Of a DNA stretch of 60,374 bases, positions 8,014 through 16,177 are shown one piece after another. Numbering within the stretch: the first letter of the stretch is position 1; each line of letters begins with the position of its first letter. The notes below the pieces were generated by a model that was not told the origin of the DNA, did no database searches, and saw nothing but the letters and a program-made list of their open reading frames with translations. Location: assembly GCA_002309655.1 (NCBI GenBank), contig DBXM01000029.1, positions 1 through 60,374 on the forward strand. Reading direction: 5' to 3'. Source of the DNA: Mageeibacillus sp. UBA1212. Lineage in GTDB: Bacteria > Bacillota > Clostridia > UBA1212. Position numbers and translations under genes: made by a program.

Positions 8014-8255
8014 TGGGAGCGCTTCTCCCGGGAAACCGCGGCGGAGCGGAGTGCGCCATTGTTTGACTGGGCATTTTCGACGCCGCAGACATTTCTGCTG
8101 CAGCCCGACTTTTCGCGGGATGAATCACGGGGACGGTTGGATCTCCGGTTCCGCGGAAGAATTCGCTGCAAAAACTCTTTGCGGGGGCAGAAAATGAGCC
8201 GGGCTGTGGGTTCGCGCAAAGTAGCTGTAATACGGCTGTGCGCGGTCTTTACCGC
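8014..8255 (+). other. Distal potA leader without a supported gene
   Basis: About 240 bp between the terminator-like U run and the potA ribosome-binding site. It contains further dyads (GCAGA-CATT-TCTGC near 8083, and CTTCTCCCGGGAAAC at 8021-8035, which pairs back to GTTTCCGGGGAG near 7994). Both strands have open frames here, but the translations are Arg/Ser-rich and lack start signals. Confidence 0.4.
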
Positions 8256-8272
8256 AAAGGGGGATGCAAAAA

Positions 8273-9430
8273 ATGGATGAGAGAAATTCTTCTAACGTTG
8301 TCGAGCTTCGCAATGTCACCGTCAAATTTGACGATGATATTATTCTTGACAATTTGAGCCTTGCCATAAAGGACAAGGAGTTCGTCACGCTGCTGGGTCC
8401 GTCCGGCTGCGGAAAAACGACGACCCTGAGGCTCATTGCCGGGTTCCTTGAACCGAATTCCGGCGAGATTATTTTTGACGGAGTCGACGTCAAAAACGTT
8501 CCCGCATACAAGCGGAATGTCAACACTATTTTCCAGCGTTACGCACTTTTTCCGAATTATAACGTTCACGACAACATCGCCTTCGGACTCAAGGTCGCGA
8601 AGGTGCCTAAGGATGAGATCGAGCGCCGCGTCGCGGAGATGATCGAACTCGTGAACCTGAAGGGCTTCGAAAAGAGGCCGGTCCAGAAGCTCTCGGGCGG
8701 TCAGCAGCAGCGTGTCGCCATTGCGCGCGCCGCGATCAACAACCCGAAGGTGCTCCTTCTCGACGAGCCTCTCGCCGCACTTGACGCGAAGCTCAGGAAG
8801 GACATGCAGAACGAACTCAAGGCGATGCAGAGACGTCTCGGCATCACGTTCGTGTTCGTTACCCACGACCAGGAAGAGGCCCTCTCCATGTCGGACACGG
8901 TCGTCGTTATGGACGGCGGAAAGATCCAGCAGATCGGCTCTCCTGTCGACATTTACAATGAACCGAAGAACGCCTTTGTGGCGGATTTTATAGGCGAGTC
9001 GAACATTATCGACGGCGTCATGATCAAGGACAGGCTTGTCAAGTTCCACAACAGGAAGCTCGAATGCGTCGACGAAGGCTTCGAGCCGTTCGAGCCGGTG
9101 GACGTCGTGATCAGGCCGGAGGACGTGGATATCGTTCACCCCGACAACGCGCTGATCTGCGGAACGGTCACCTCGGTCACCTTCAAGGGCGTGCACTACG
9201 AGATCATTATCGACGTCGACGGCTTCAAATGGATGGTCCAGACGACAGACGAGAGTTTCGTCGGCGACCGCGTAGGTCTTTACATCGAACCCGACGCGAT
9301 CCACATTATGAAGAAATCCGAATACTCCGGCACAATGGGCGACTACAGCTATTTCAGCGATGAAATGGAGGAAATCAGCAACCCTGACGCTGCAATCGGT
9401 GCGGAGGACGAAGATGAAAAAATCGACTAA
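8273..9430 (+). CDS. potA: Spermidine/putrescine ABC transporter ATP-binding protein
   Basis: 385 residues from ATG 8273, 9 bp after AAAGGGGG; an ATG at 8264 is too close to that site. Canonical ABC ATPase: Walker A GPSGCGKTT (42-50), Q-loop Gln88, signature LSGGQQQR (140-147), Walker B VLLLDEP (160-166), followed by the H-loop. The C-terminal part (about 235-360) is a TOBE-type regulatory domain, typical of PotA/CysA-class importers. It powers uptake through PotB and PotC of polyamine delivered by PotD. First gene of the operon; its end overlaps potB by 17 bp. Confidence 0.95.
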   Translation: MDERNSSNVVELRNVTVKFDDDIILDNLSLAIKDKEFVTLLGPSGCGKTTTLRLIAGFLEPNSGEIIFDGVDVKNVPAYKRNVNTIFQRYALFPNYNVHDNIAFGLKVAKVPKDEIERRVAEMIELVNLKGFEKRPVQKLSGGQQQRVAIARAAINNPKVLLLDEPLAALDAKLRKDMQNELKAMQRRLGITFVFVTHDQEEALSMSDTVVVMDGGKIQQIGSPVDIYNEPKNAFVADFIGESNIIDGVMIKDRLVKFHNRKLECVDEGFEPFEPVDVVIRPEDVDIVHPDNALICGTVTSVTFKGVHYEIIIDVDGFKWMVQTTDESFVGDRVGLYIEPDAIHIMKKSEYSGTMGDYSYFSDEMEEISNPDAAIGAEDEDEKID

Positions 9431-10235
9431 CGCTCTCCTTAACGCGCCTTACGCCGTCTGGTCGGCAATTTTCGTTGTCGTGCCGCTGTTCATCGTTATC
9501 GTCTACGCGTTCACCGACGCGGAAGGCCATTTCAGCTTCGACAGCATTTTAGCCCTCAAGGACTACGGGCACAACTTCCTTATATCGCTTCTCTACTCGC
9601 TTGTCGCCACGGTGATCACGCTTATCATCGCGTATCCCTTCGCGTACGCGCTCAGTAAGACGAACGAAAAAACGCAGCGCATCCAGATGATGCTCGTCAT
9701 GCTCCCGATGTGGATGAACCTCCTCATCAGGACCTACTCCTGGATGAACATCCTCGACCAGAACGGCATCATCAACCAGCTTCTGATGACGCTCGGCTTA
9801 AAGCCCGCGACCTTCCTGGGCACGCCCGGGGCGGTCATTTTCGGTATGGTCTACAACTACCTGCCGTACATGATTTTGCCTATTTATACGGTAATGGCGA
9901 AAATGGACAACTCCCTCGTGGAGGCCGCCCGCGACCTCGGCTGCAACGGCTTCAACGTCTGGAGGCGCCTGATCCTGCCCCTCAGCATGCCCGGCGTCAT
10001 CTCGGGAATCACGATGGTCTTCGTGCCGTCGGTCAGCACTTTCTATATCTCGCAAAAACTCGGCAACGGCAAGATCATGCTCATAGGCGACACCATTGAA
10101 CGCCAGATGCAGACGCTCAACAACTACAACCTCGGCGCGGCTCTCTCGCTGGTGCTGATGGTCCTGATCCTCGTGAGCATGTTCATCATGAACCGCTTCG
10201 CCGACAACTCGGGAGAGGGGGGACTTGTGGCATGA
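9414..10235 (+). CDS. potB: Spermidine/putrescine ABC transporter permease PotB
   Basis: 273 residues from ATG 9414, 6 bp after GGAGG (9403-9407); an upstream in-frame ATG at 9360 lies inside potA and lacks a site. Six membrane segments. The EAA loop EAARDLGCNGFNVWRRLILP is present near residues 163-182 and couples to PotA. Forms the heterodimeric channel with PotC. Overlaps potA by 17 bp and potC by 4 bp. Confidence 0.93.
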   Translation: MKKSTNALLNAPYAVWSAIFVVVPLFIVIVYAFTDAEGHFSFDSILALKDYGHNFLISLLYSLVATVITLIIAYPFAYALSKTNEKTQRIQMMLVMLPMWMNLLIRTYSWMNILDQNGIINQLLMTLGLKPATFLGTPGAVIFGMVYNYLPYMILPIYTVMAKMDNSLVEAARDLGCNGFNVWRRLILPLSMPGVISGITMVFVPSVSTFYISQKLGNGKIMLIGDTIERQMQTLNNYNLGAALSLVLMVLILVSMFIMNRFADNSGEGGLVA

Positions 10236-11068
10236 AGAGCGGTACAAAAAGCGGTACGAATGGCGGCATGAAAACCTTTAACAGAGTCGTGATGGTGCTT
10301 GTTTACGCGTTCCTGTACGCGCCGCTGCTGCTGATGGTGTTTTTCTCCTTTAACTCGGCAAAATCGACGTCGGTGTTCGAGGGCTTTTCCTTCAAGTGGT
10401 ACGGTGAACTGTTCTCGAGCAGCGACACTCTCGAGGCATTGCGCAACACCTTGATTCTGGCTGTGGCCTCCGCGCTGATCGCGACGGTCCTCGGAACGAT
10501 TGCGGCGATGGGTATTTTCAGGGTGCGCAGCAAGTTCTTCAAGCAGACCATGCTCACCGTCACCAACATCCCTATGATGAACCCCGACATCGTCACCGGT
10601 GTGTCACTGATGCTTTTGTTCGTGTTCGTCGGCCGGCTTCTCGGCGCCTCGGAGTACCTGAACTTCTGGACGCTGCTGATTGCCCACGTCACGTTCAACC
10701 TGCCGTACGTTATCCTGAACGTTCTGCCGAAGCTCAACCAGACCGACAGAAGTCTTTTTGAGGCCGCGCAGGATCTGGGGGCGCCGCCGGCAAAGGCGTT
10801 TTCGATGGTTGTGATGCCGCAAATCGTTCCGGGAATCGTCTCCGGCGCGATAATGGCTTTCACGCTGTCGCTTGACGACTTCGTCATCAGCTACTACACC
10901 TCCTCGGGCTTCCAGACGCTGCCCCTGAAGATCTACTCGATGACGAAGAAGATCGTGAAGCCGGACATGTACGCGCTGTCGAGCATTATGTTCGTGGCGG
11001 TCCTGGCGCTGCTGCTTATCTCGAATATTTTCCAGATGAGGACGGAAAAAAAGCAGGCGAAGGGGTAA
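10232..11068 (+). CDS. potC: Spermidine/putrescine ABC transporter permease PotC
   Basis: 278 residues starting at the ATGA overlap with potB, with AGGGGGG upstream; ATG 10268 is an alternative start that would remove a Lys/Gly-rich dozen residues. Six membrane segments, with the EAA loop FEAAQDLGAPPAKAFSMVVM around 173-192. The last residues are basic (KKQAKG). The 349 bp after this gene, before potD, hold a phased repeat array rather than the usual short operon spacing. Confidence 0.93.
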   Translation: MKSGTKSGTNGGMKTFNRVVMVLVYAFLYAPLLLMVFFSFNSAKSTSVFEGFSFKWYGELFSSSDTLEALRNTLILAVASALIATVLGTIAAMGIFRVRSKFFKQTMLTVTNIPMMNPDIVTGVSLMLLFVFVGRLLGASEYLNFWTLLIAHVTFNLPYVILNVLPKLNQTDRSLFEAAQDLGAPPAKAFSMVVMPQIVPGIVSGAIMAFTLSLDDFVISYYTSSGFQTLPLKIYSMTKKIVKPDMYALSSIMFVAVLALLLISNIFQMRTEKKQAKG

Positions 11069-11081
11069 GTGAAAGAAGGGT

Positions 11082-11330
11082 TTTTCCGGGAAATGTTTTC
11101 CCGGAAATAACTGATTTTCCGGAAATAGCGGGAGATTTTCCCGGAAATAGTGGGAAATTTTCCTGGAAATATAAAAGCATTTTCCGGAAATGTCGGGAAA
11201 TTTTCCCGGAAATATAAAAGCATTTTCCGGAAATGTCGGGAAATTTTCCCGAAAATCAAAAAATATTTCCCGGAAATAGTGGGAAATTTTCCCGGAAATC
11301 AAAAAAATATTTCCCGGAAATAATTCCCGG
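11082..11330. repeat. Phased array of twelve ATTTTCCCGGAAAT near-palindromes
   Basis: Copies begin at 11082, 11095, 11114, 11135, 11157, 11179, 11200, 11222, 11243, 11265, 11286 and 11309, with a partial copy to 11330. After the first two the spacing is 19-23 bp, mostly 21-22 bp, that is two turns of B-DNA, so all sites would face the same side. The core is ATTT(T)CC(C/G/T)GGAAAT. The 7-9 bp between cores are also similar (AGTGGGA, GTCGGGA, ATAAAAGC). It lies between potC and potD. An RNA reading is also possible, because each core could form a tiny hairpin or pair with any other. Confidence 0.85.
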
Positions 11331-11417
11331 ATGAAAAACAAACGGCAAACACGGCGCGGCAGAGGAGATTGGATTCCCGCCGCTCCGAAAAAAATAACTA
11401 TCCAACGGAGAGAAAAA

Positions 11418-12524
11418 ATGAAAAGAATTGCATGCTTGATTGTTGTCTGCGCGCTGATTTTCGCGCTTGCGGCGTTCCCGGTCTCCTGCAGCAGGAACGA
11501 CACGGTTGAGAACCTCGAAGGCGATTACACCGGCCTCGAAGGCACCACCCTTTATGTTATGAACTGGGGCGAGTACATTTCCGACGGCTCTGAGGGCTCT
11601 CTTGACGTTATTAAAGCTTTCGAAAAAGTGAGCGGCATTAAGGTCATTTACGACGACAGCACCCCGAGCAACGAGGCGATGTACGCAAAACTCAAGAGCG
11701 GCGCGATTTCGGTCGACGTCGTCGTTCCCTCTGACTATATGATTCAGAGAATGATCAAGGAGGACATGCTGCAGAAGGTCGACACGTCCAAGATCCCGAA
11801 CTACAAGTACATTTTAGACCAGTACAAGGGCCTGTACTTCGACCCGCAGAACGAGTATTCCGTTCCCTATAACGTAGGCATGGTCGGCATTATCTATAAT
11901 AAGACCATGGTCGAAGGCACTCCGGACAGCTGGAGCATTCTCTGGGACGAGACCTACACAAATAATATTCTTTCGTTCAACAACCCGAGAGACGCGTTCT
12001 CGACGGCGCAGTTCCTGCTCGGCCAGGACGTGAACAACACCGACAAGGCGCTCTGGGACGCCGCGGCCGACAAGCTCAAGGAACAGACTCCGGTCCTTCA
12101 GGCAAGAGTCATGGACGAGGTCTTCAATAAAATGGAAGGCGGCAACGCTGCGGTCGCGCCATACTACGCGGGCGACTATCTTCTCATGAAGAGCATTAAC
12201 GACGATCTGGAGTTCTTCTATCCCAAGGAGGGCACCAACATTTTCGTCGACTCCATGTGCATTCCCAAATCCGCCAAAAACGTTGACGCGGCGCTCATGT
12301 TCATCAACTTCATGCTCGAGAACGAAGTCGCGCTCGCGAACGCGGAATACCTCTGCTACGCGTCGCCCCACAGCGGTGTCGTGAACAACCCGGACTACTC
12401 TTTTAAGGGCAACGAGATTCTCTATCCCGACGAAGCCCACACCCCCAAGACTCAGTACTTCTACGACCTGGATCCCGAGATCAGATCCTACTACGAGAAG
12501 CTTTGGGAGGAGATCGTAAAATGA
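11418..12524 (+). CDS. potD: Spermidine/putrescine-binding lipoprotein PotD
   Basis: 368 residues from ATG 11418 (GGAGAG upstream); the longer frame from 11331 begins inside the repeat array. Lipobox VSC (Cys about 24) marks a membrane-anchored binding protein. LYVMNWGEYISDG opens the mature protein, a hallmark of PotD/PotF-type periplasmic-binding folds, and VDVVVPSDYMIQRM follows near residue 100. It captures polyamine and delivers it to PotBC. Its stop overlaps the next start (ATGA). Confidence 0.92.
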   Translation: MKRIACLIVVCALIFALAAFPVSCSRNDTVENLEGDYTGLEGTTLYVMNWGEYISDGSEGSLDVIKAFEKVSGIKVIYDDSTPSNEAMYAKLKSGAISVDVVVPSDYMIQRMIKEDMLQKVDTSKIPNYKYILDQYKGLYFDPQNEYSVPYNVGMVGIIYNKTMVEGTPDSWSILWDETYTNNILSFNNPRDAFSTAQFLLGQDVNNTDKALWDAAADKLKEQTPVLQARVMDEVFNKMEGGNAAVAPYYAGDYLLMKSINDDLEFFYPKEGTNIFVDSMCIPKSAKNVDAALMFINFMLENEVALANAEYLCYASPHSGVVNNPDYSFKGNEILYPDEAHTPKTQYFYDLDPEIRSYYEKLWEEIVK

Positions 12525-12751
12525 CGCGCGGGTTTTACCTTGCGGAAGACGGTGAATGGGACGTTGAAGGGGAAACCACGGGAACTCTTCTCGGTACCGC
12601 GGCCGATCCGACGGAAGCGCCTTCAAACGTGCCGGCAAGGGCGTTCAACATAAAGCCGTTCATAATCATAGGAATCGTGGTCGGAATCGTGCTGGCGGTG
12701 ATTCTCGCGGTGGTAAAGGCAAACAAAAAATTCGGGAAGGGCTTCGATTGA
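12521..12751 (+). CDS. Small single-pass membrane protein coupled to potD
   Basis: 76 residues. Start ATG 12521 overlaps the potD stop as ATGA, with GGAGG at 12506-12510. The first 45 residues are acidic (LAEDGEWDVEGE) with a short Thr/Pro-rich part; residues about 48-68 form one hydrophobic helix (PFIIIGIVVGIVLAVILAVV), followed by a basic tail, so the N-terminus is probably outside. I know of no fixed partner of this kind in pot operons. It may be a small transporter accessory or simply co-transcribed. Confidence 0.75.
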   Translation: MTRGFYLAEDGEWDVEGETTGTLLGTAADPTEAPSNVPARAFNIKPFIIIGIVVGIVLAVILAVVKANKKFGKGFD

Positions 12752-12829
12752 AATCGGGATTGAAGCGATTCCCTGCAGGCTGTTCCGCCGCGCGCGGGAA
12801 TTAAGCCTTGTTAAAAATCGGGAATTTAG

Positions 12830-13756
12830 ATGGAAAGCAACGGAAACCGCACAGATTTAAACACTCGCGACGAACAGCAGGACCCCGGAATTCTGCTGAG
12901 ACTTTTTTGGGTGCTTGAAGCGGTCTTCGTTGCTTTTTCTTTTACTCTGCTCGCGTACTTTTTCAGCGCGATCGCGAACAACACCGCGCTCCGGGAACTG
13001 GGAACGGCGGAAAAGCGCCTTATAGTAAGCGCGATCTGGCTTGTTCTGGCCGCGGCAGTTGTTATTATTTTAAGGCAGAAGCCGCTCGACGACCTGAGAA
13101 TCCTGCACATCCGCAAGAAGTCACAGGCTGTGCTGCTGCCGCTGAACTGCCTTCTGGGGTTCCTGATCGGGGTGAGTCTTAACCGCGCGGTTACCGTTCT
13201 GGTTAAGGTGCTGCCGCTGCCGGAAGCCTGGGTGCAGGGCAATTCGGACAGCGTCGCATCGGCGTCCCAGGGGAATCCGGTGGCGTCGGTTATCGCGCTT
13301 TGTATAGTTGCGCCTGTTATAGAGGAGCTCGCTTTCCGCGGGAAGGCGTTCCGGTTTCTTGAAAAAGCTTTTACGCGCGGTACCATGGAGCCGGGGAAGC
13401 CTTCGCGCGCGGGCGTTTTGGTGCCGGCGGCGCTTATTACTGCGCTGCTGTTCGCGTTCGCGCACGACAATATTTTGCAATGCATTTACGCGTTCGTGTG
13501 CGGGCTGGTTTTCGTGTGGATCGCGGAGACGGCCGGGTCGATCGTTGCGAGCGTTTTCGCGCATATTGGATTCAACCTGGCGAATCTGATTTTTTATACG
13601 TTTTTCGCGGCAAAGGAAACAGAGCTGACGGTGAATATAGTGTGCTTTGTGCTGCTGGCCGTGTGCGCGGTGTGTGTGTTCATTACCGGAAGGATGCTGC
13701 GAGGCGGCGGCGAAGAGGCTGACAGTGAGCCGCCGAGTATTTATATAAATAACTGA
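12830..13756 (+). CDS. CPBP-family intramembrane metalloprotease
   Basis: 308 residues with about eight hydrophobic segments. The CPBP/Abi (CAAX-protease-like) motifs are present: IEELAFRG with the glutamate pair at 165-166, FAFAHDN with its His, and FAHIGFN with the last conserved His/Asn. Members cleave within the membrane or act in protein modification; the substrate is unknown. The ribosome-binding site is weak (GGGAATTTAG). It is followed 13 bp later by the YmdB-like gene, so the two are probably co-transcribed. Confidence 0.85.
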   Translation: MESNGNRTDLNTRDEQQDPGILLRLFWVLEAVFVAFSFTLLAYFFSAIANNTALRELGTAEKRLIVSAIWLVLAAAVVIILRQKPLDDLRILHIRKKSQAVLLPLNCLLGFLIGVSLNRAVTVLVKVLPLPEAWVQGNSDSVASASQGNPVASVIALCIVAPVIEELAFRGKAFRFLEKAFTRGTMEPGKPSRAGVLVPAALITALLFAFAHDNILQCIYAFVCGLVFVWIAETAGSIVASVFAHIGFNLANLIFYTFFAAKETELTVNIVCFVLLAVCAVCVFITGRMLRGGGEEADSEPPSIYINN

Positions 13757-13769
13757 AACAGAGGGTTAT

Positions 13770-14564
13770 ATGAGAATTCTTTTTGTGGGCGACGTTTTCG
13801 GAGAGGCGGGAAGAGATGCGCTTTTCCACGGCCTTTACAAAATAAAAAAGCGCGAGAATATCGATTTCTGCGTCGTGAACGGCGAAAACAGCGCCAGGAA
13901 CGGTCGCGGAATGTCGGGAAGGGACGCGCGCGACATTTTCGAATCGGGCGCGGATTATATTACAATGGGCAACCACGTGTGGGGCTGTCCGGAATTTGAG
14001 GAGTTCGCCGACAGGCTCCCCGTGCTCCGGCCAGGGAACATAGGCAGGAACAGACCCGGAAGAGGGTACGTGCGCGTTGACGTAGCGGGAACCCCTGTGG
14101 GCATTATTAATATAGAAGGGCGCGCGTTTATCGACCCGCCGGGCGACAGTCCGTTCGAGTTTGCGGAGGAGGCCGTTCAGGCGCTCAGGGACGCGGGCAC
14201 GCGCGTGATTCTTGTAGATATCCACGCGGAGGCGACTTCGGAGAAGAAGATCATGGCGATGTTCCTTGACGGACGCGTCAGCGCGGTCGTAGGCACGCAC
14301 ACGCACGTTCAGACGGCGGACGAGTGCGTTCTGGACGGCGGCACCGCCTTTATTACAGACGTGGGAATGACGGGAATTTCGCGCGAGAGCGTTCTGGGAA
14401 TGACCTTCAAAGGCGTTTACGAACGGTACGCCTTCGGCAGGCAGGCGCGCTTCGAGCCTCTTAAAATAGGAACGCCCGAGATCGACGCGGTGGTGATCGA
14501 CGTCGACGAAATCACCGGGAACGCCCGCTCGATAAAGCGCATAAAAGAGACAGTTACGGAGTAA
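13770..14564 (+). CDS. YmdB-like metallophosphoesterase (TIGR00282)
   Basis: 264 residues, full length for the family. Metal-binding motifs are intact: FVGDVFGEAGRD at the start, VNGENSA around 37-43, GNHVWG near 70, DIHAEATSEK near 150 and VVGTHTHVQTAD near 175. B. subtilis YmdB is a cyclic-nucleotide phosphodiesterase linked to biofilm and development, so a signalling or RNA-end role is likely. Cytoplasmic. In Firmicutes it often lies beside spoVS, as here. Confidence 0.92.
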   Translation: MRILFVGDVFGEAGRDALFHGLYKIKKRENIDFCVVNGENSARNGRGMSGRDARDIFESGADYITMGNHVWGCPEFEEFADRLPVLRPGNIGRNRPGRGYVRVDVAGTPVGIINIEGRAFIDPPGDSPFEFAEEAVQALRDAGTRVILVDIHAEATSEKKIMAMFLDGRVSAVVGTHTHVQTADECVLDGGTAFITDVGMTGISRESVLGMTFKGVYERYAFGRQARFEPLKIGTPEIDAVVIDVDEITGNARSIKRIKETVTE

Positions 14565-14728
14565 TATAAGGCGCACCACAGCCGCTTCCGGGTCGGGCAA
14601 AAATTTGCAACTTTCTGCGAAATTTTTACCGAGTTTTGAGCGCTTCCCACCTCTGCGGCGCCTTTCCTTCGAGAATCCCACAGCCGGAACATAATACCAA
14701 AAATGTTCTGAAGGGCGGTGGGTTTCTT

Positions 14729-14741
14729 GTGGAAAATCCAC
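14729..14741. repeat. GTGGAAAATCCAC palindrome
   Basis: Palindrome (one unpaired central base) carrying the GTGGATTTTCC core of the arrays at 30577-30675 and 41025-41142, here as an isolated copy in the spoVS leader. Confidence 0.5.
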
Positions 14742-14766
14742 CACTTTTAGGGAAATATTTTCGCTG

Positions 14767-14795
14767 TGGACAAGCCCGGAAAAATCGGGTAGAAT
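14767..14795 (+). promoter_or_regulatory. Promoter upstream of spoVS
   Basis: TGGACA (14767-14772), 17-bp spacer, TAGAAT (14790-14795); each hexamer has one mismatch to consensus. A developmental sigma-H promoter is possible for spoVS, but I cannot distinguish it here. Confidence 0.55.
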
Positions 14796-14849
14796 GCCCT
14801 TGAACGCCCCGGGAACGTGCCGGAGAGCGTTCGGGAGGGGGCATCGTTT

Positions 14850-15143
14850 ATGTTAAGTTTCAGGGTTTCTTCGGCGAGCGAGCCGGGGAGCGTCGCGGGG
14901 GCGCTTGCGGGCGGGATCAGGTCATGCGGCGAAGCGGTTCTCGTAACGATAGGAGCCGGAGCGCTGAACCAGGCCGTCAAAGCGGTGGTAATTGCGTCCG
15001 ATTTTTTGCGCGAATACGAGACCGAGATTGCAATGGAACCTTCTTTTTCCGTCGTCGACATTGACGGGGTTGAGAAGACCGCAATCAGGCTGCGGGTGTA
15101 CGCGAAGAAGCGGAGCGGTATCGTTCTGAGGCGCGCGGGGTGA
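14850..15143 (+). CDS. spoVS: Stage V sporulation protein S
   Basis: 97 residues from ATG 14850, 6 bp after GGGAGGGGG; a GTG at 14817 would add 11 residues. The family core is clear: SVAGALAGGIR, then IGAGALNQAVKAVVIA, and IDGVEKTAIRLRV near the end. SpoVS is a small Alba-like nucleic-acid-binding protein, needed for spore coat assembly and septation control in Bacillus. Its presence supports a sporulating lineage, although spoVS also occurs in some non-sporulating bacteria. Its stop overlaps the pgeF GTG start. Confidence 0.92.
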   Translation: MLSFRVSSASEPGSVAGALAGGIRSCGEAVLVTIGAGALNQAVKAVVIASDFLREYETEIAMEPSFSVVDIDGVEKTAIRLRVYAKKRSGIVLRRAG

Positions 15144-16048
15144 TTTTCGATTTGAACGGATCGGGAACGGAGTCCGGTATGAACGGAGAGTCTTTTTTGC
15201 AGGCGGAGAAAACGTCAGGCGCGGAACCGGATATTCAAGCTGCCGGGAAGAGCGCATATTACTACGACGCAAGGCTTTACAACCTTGGCGGCGTCGGACA
15301 TTTTTTCACGACCAGATACGGCGGAGTATCGGGGGCCCGCGGGAACGTTTTCAACGCGAGTTTCGGCAAGGAGGAGCCCGCGCACAAGGACAACGTCATC
15401 GAGAATTTCAGAATCGCGGCGCGCGATCACGGACTTTCGCTGTCAAGATTCACGGCGCTCAGCCAGGTTCACGGCGACACCGTGGTCAACGTCACGGAGG
15501 AGATCGCGGGCGCGAGGTTCGGGAAGCCGGAGCTTGTCATCGAAGCGGACAGTATGATTACGAGGCTGCCGTTCGTGCCGCTGATGACCACCCACGGGGA
15601 CTGCCTGCCGGTGTTCCTTTATGACAAGGGGCGCGCGGTGGGAATGGTGCACTCCGGGTGGCGCGGAACGGCGGCGGACATTTCCGGGAAAACGGTCGGC
15701 GCGATGGTACGGGAGTTTGGAACTGACCCGGGGAACGTTTTTGCGGCGATAGGGCCCGGCATCTGCGGAGAGTGTTTTGAAGTCGACTATCCTGTGGCAA
15801 GGGTTTTCGGGGAGAGATTTCCGGACGTTCGCGCGGTGAAATGGGACGGCGCGCGCGGGAAATATCTGGTGGACCTGAGGGCGGTGGCAGTGTATTCGCT
15901 GGTCCGCGCAGGCGTCAGGAGAGAGAATATAAGCGCGCCTGAAATATGCACCGCATGCGCGGAAAACAGGGAACTGTTCTTCTCGTACAGGGCCGAAAAA
16001 GGCATGAACGAAGGGCTGATGGGCGCGGTGATCTGGCTGGAAAAGTGA
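15140..16048 (+). CDS. pgeF: Peptidoglycan editing factor PgeF (laccase-domain)
   Basis: 302 residues from a GTG overlapping the spoVS stop (ATG 15179 is an alternative that trims 13 residues). Conserved copper/zinc-oxidoreductase-like motifs: QVHGD, MTTHGDCLPV, MVHSGWRGTA and IGPGICGECFEV, which hold the His and Cys residues of the metal site. Family members hydrolyse L-Ser-containing muropeptide precursors or act as purine nucleoside phosphorylases (YfiH/LACC1-like). The first 45 residues are poorly conserved. Probably part of the ymdB-spoVS cluster. Confidence 0.9.
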   Translation: MIFDLNGSGTESGMNGESFLQAEKTSGAEPDIQAAGKSAYYYDARLYNLGGVGHFFTTRYGGVSGARGNVFNASFGKEEPAHKDNVIENFRIAARDHGLSLSRFTALSQVHGDTVVNVTEEIAGARFGKPELVIEADSMITRLPFVPLMTTHGDCLPVFLYDKGRAVGMVHSGWRGTAADISGKTVGAMVREFGTDPGNVFAAIGPGICGECFEVDYPVARVFGERFPDVRAVKWDGARGKYLVDLRAVAVYSLVRAGVRRENISAPEICTACAENRELFFSYRAEKGMNEGLMGAVIWLEK

Positions 16049-16177
16049 GCTGAAACCGCTGTAAAGGTTGCGGAGATTCCGGGAAGCCTTTAATTCAAGC
16101 TTCAGATGTGATAATATGAACTCGTACGGCCGGATTGCCGGTTTTTAACGGATTTTACGCGGAAGGGAGGAGAGAGC

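Noticed and set aside
11082..11330. CRISPR array
   Set aside because: The units are only 13-14 bp and the gaps 7-9 bp and similar to each other; CRISPR repeats are longer and spacers are unique and about 30 bp. No cas genes are present.
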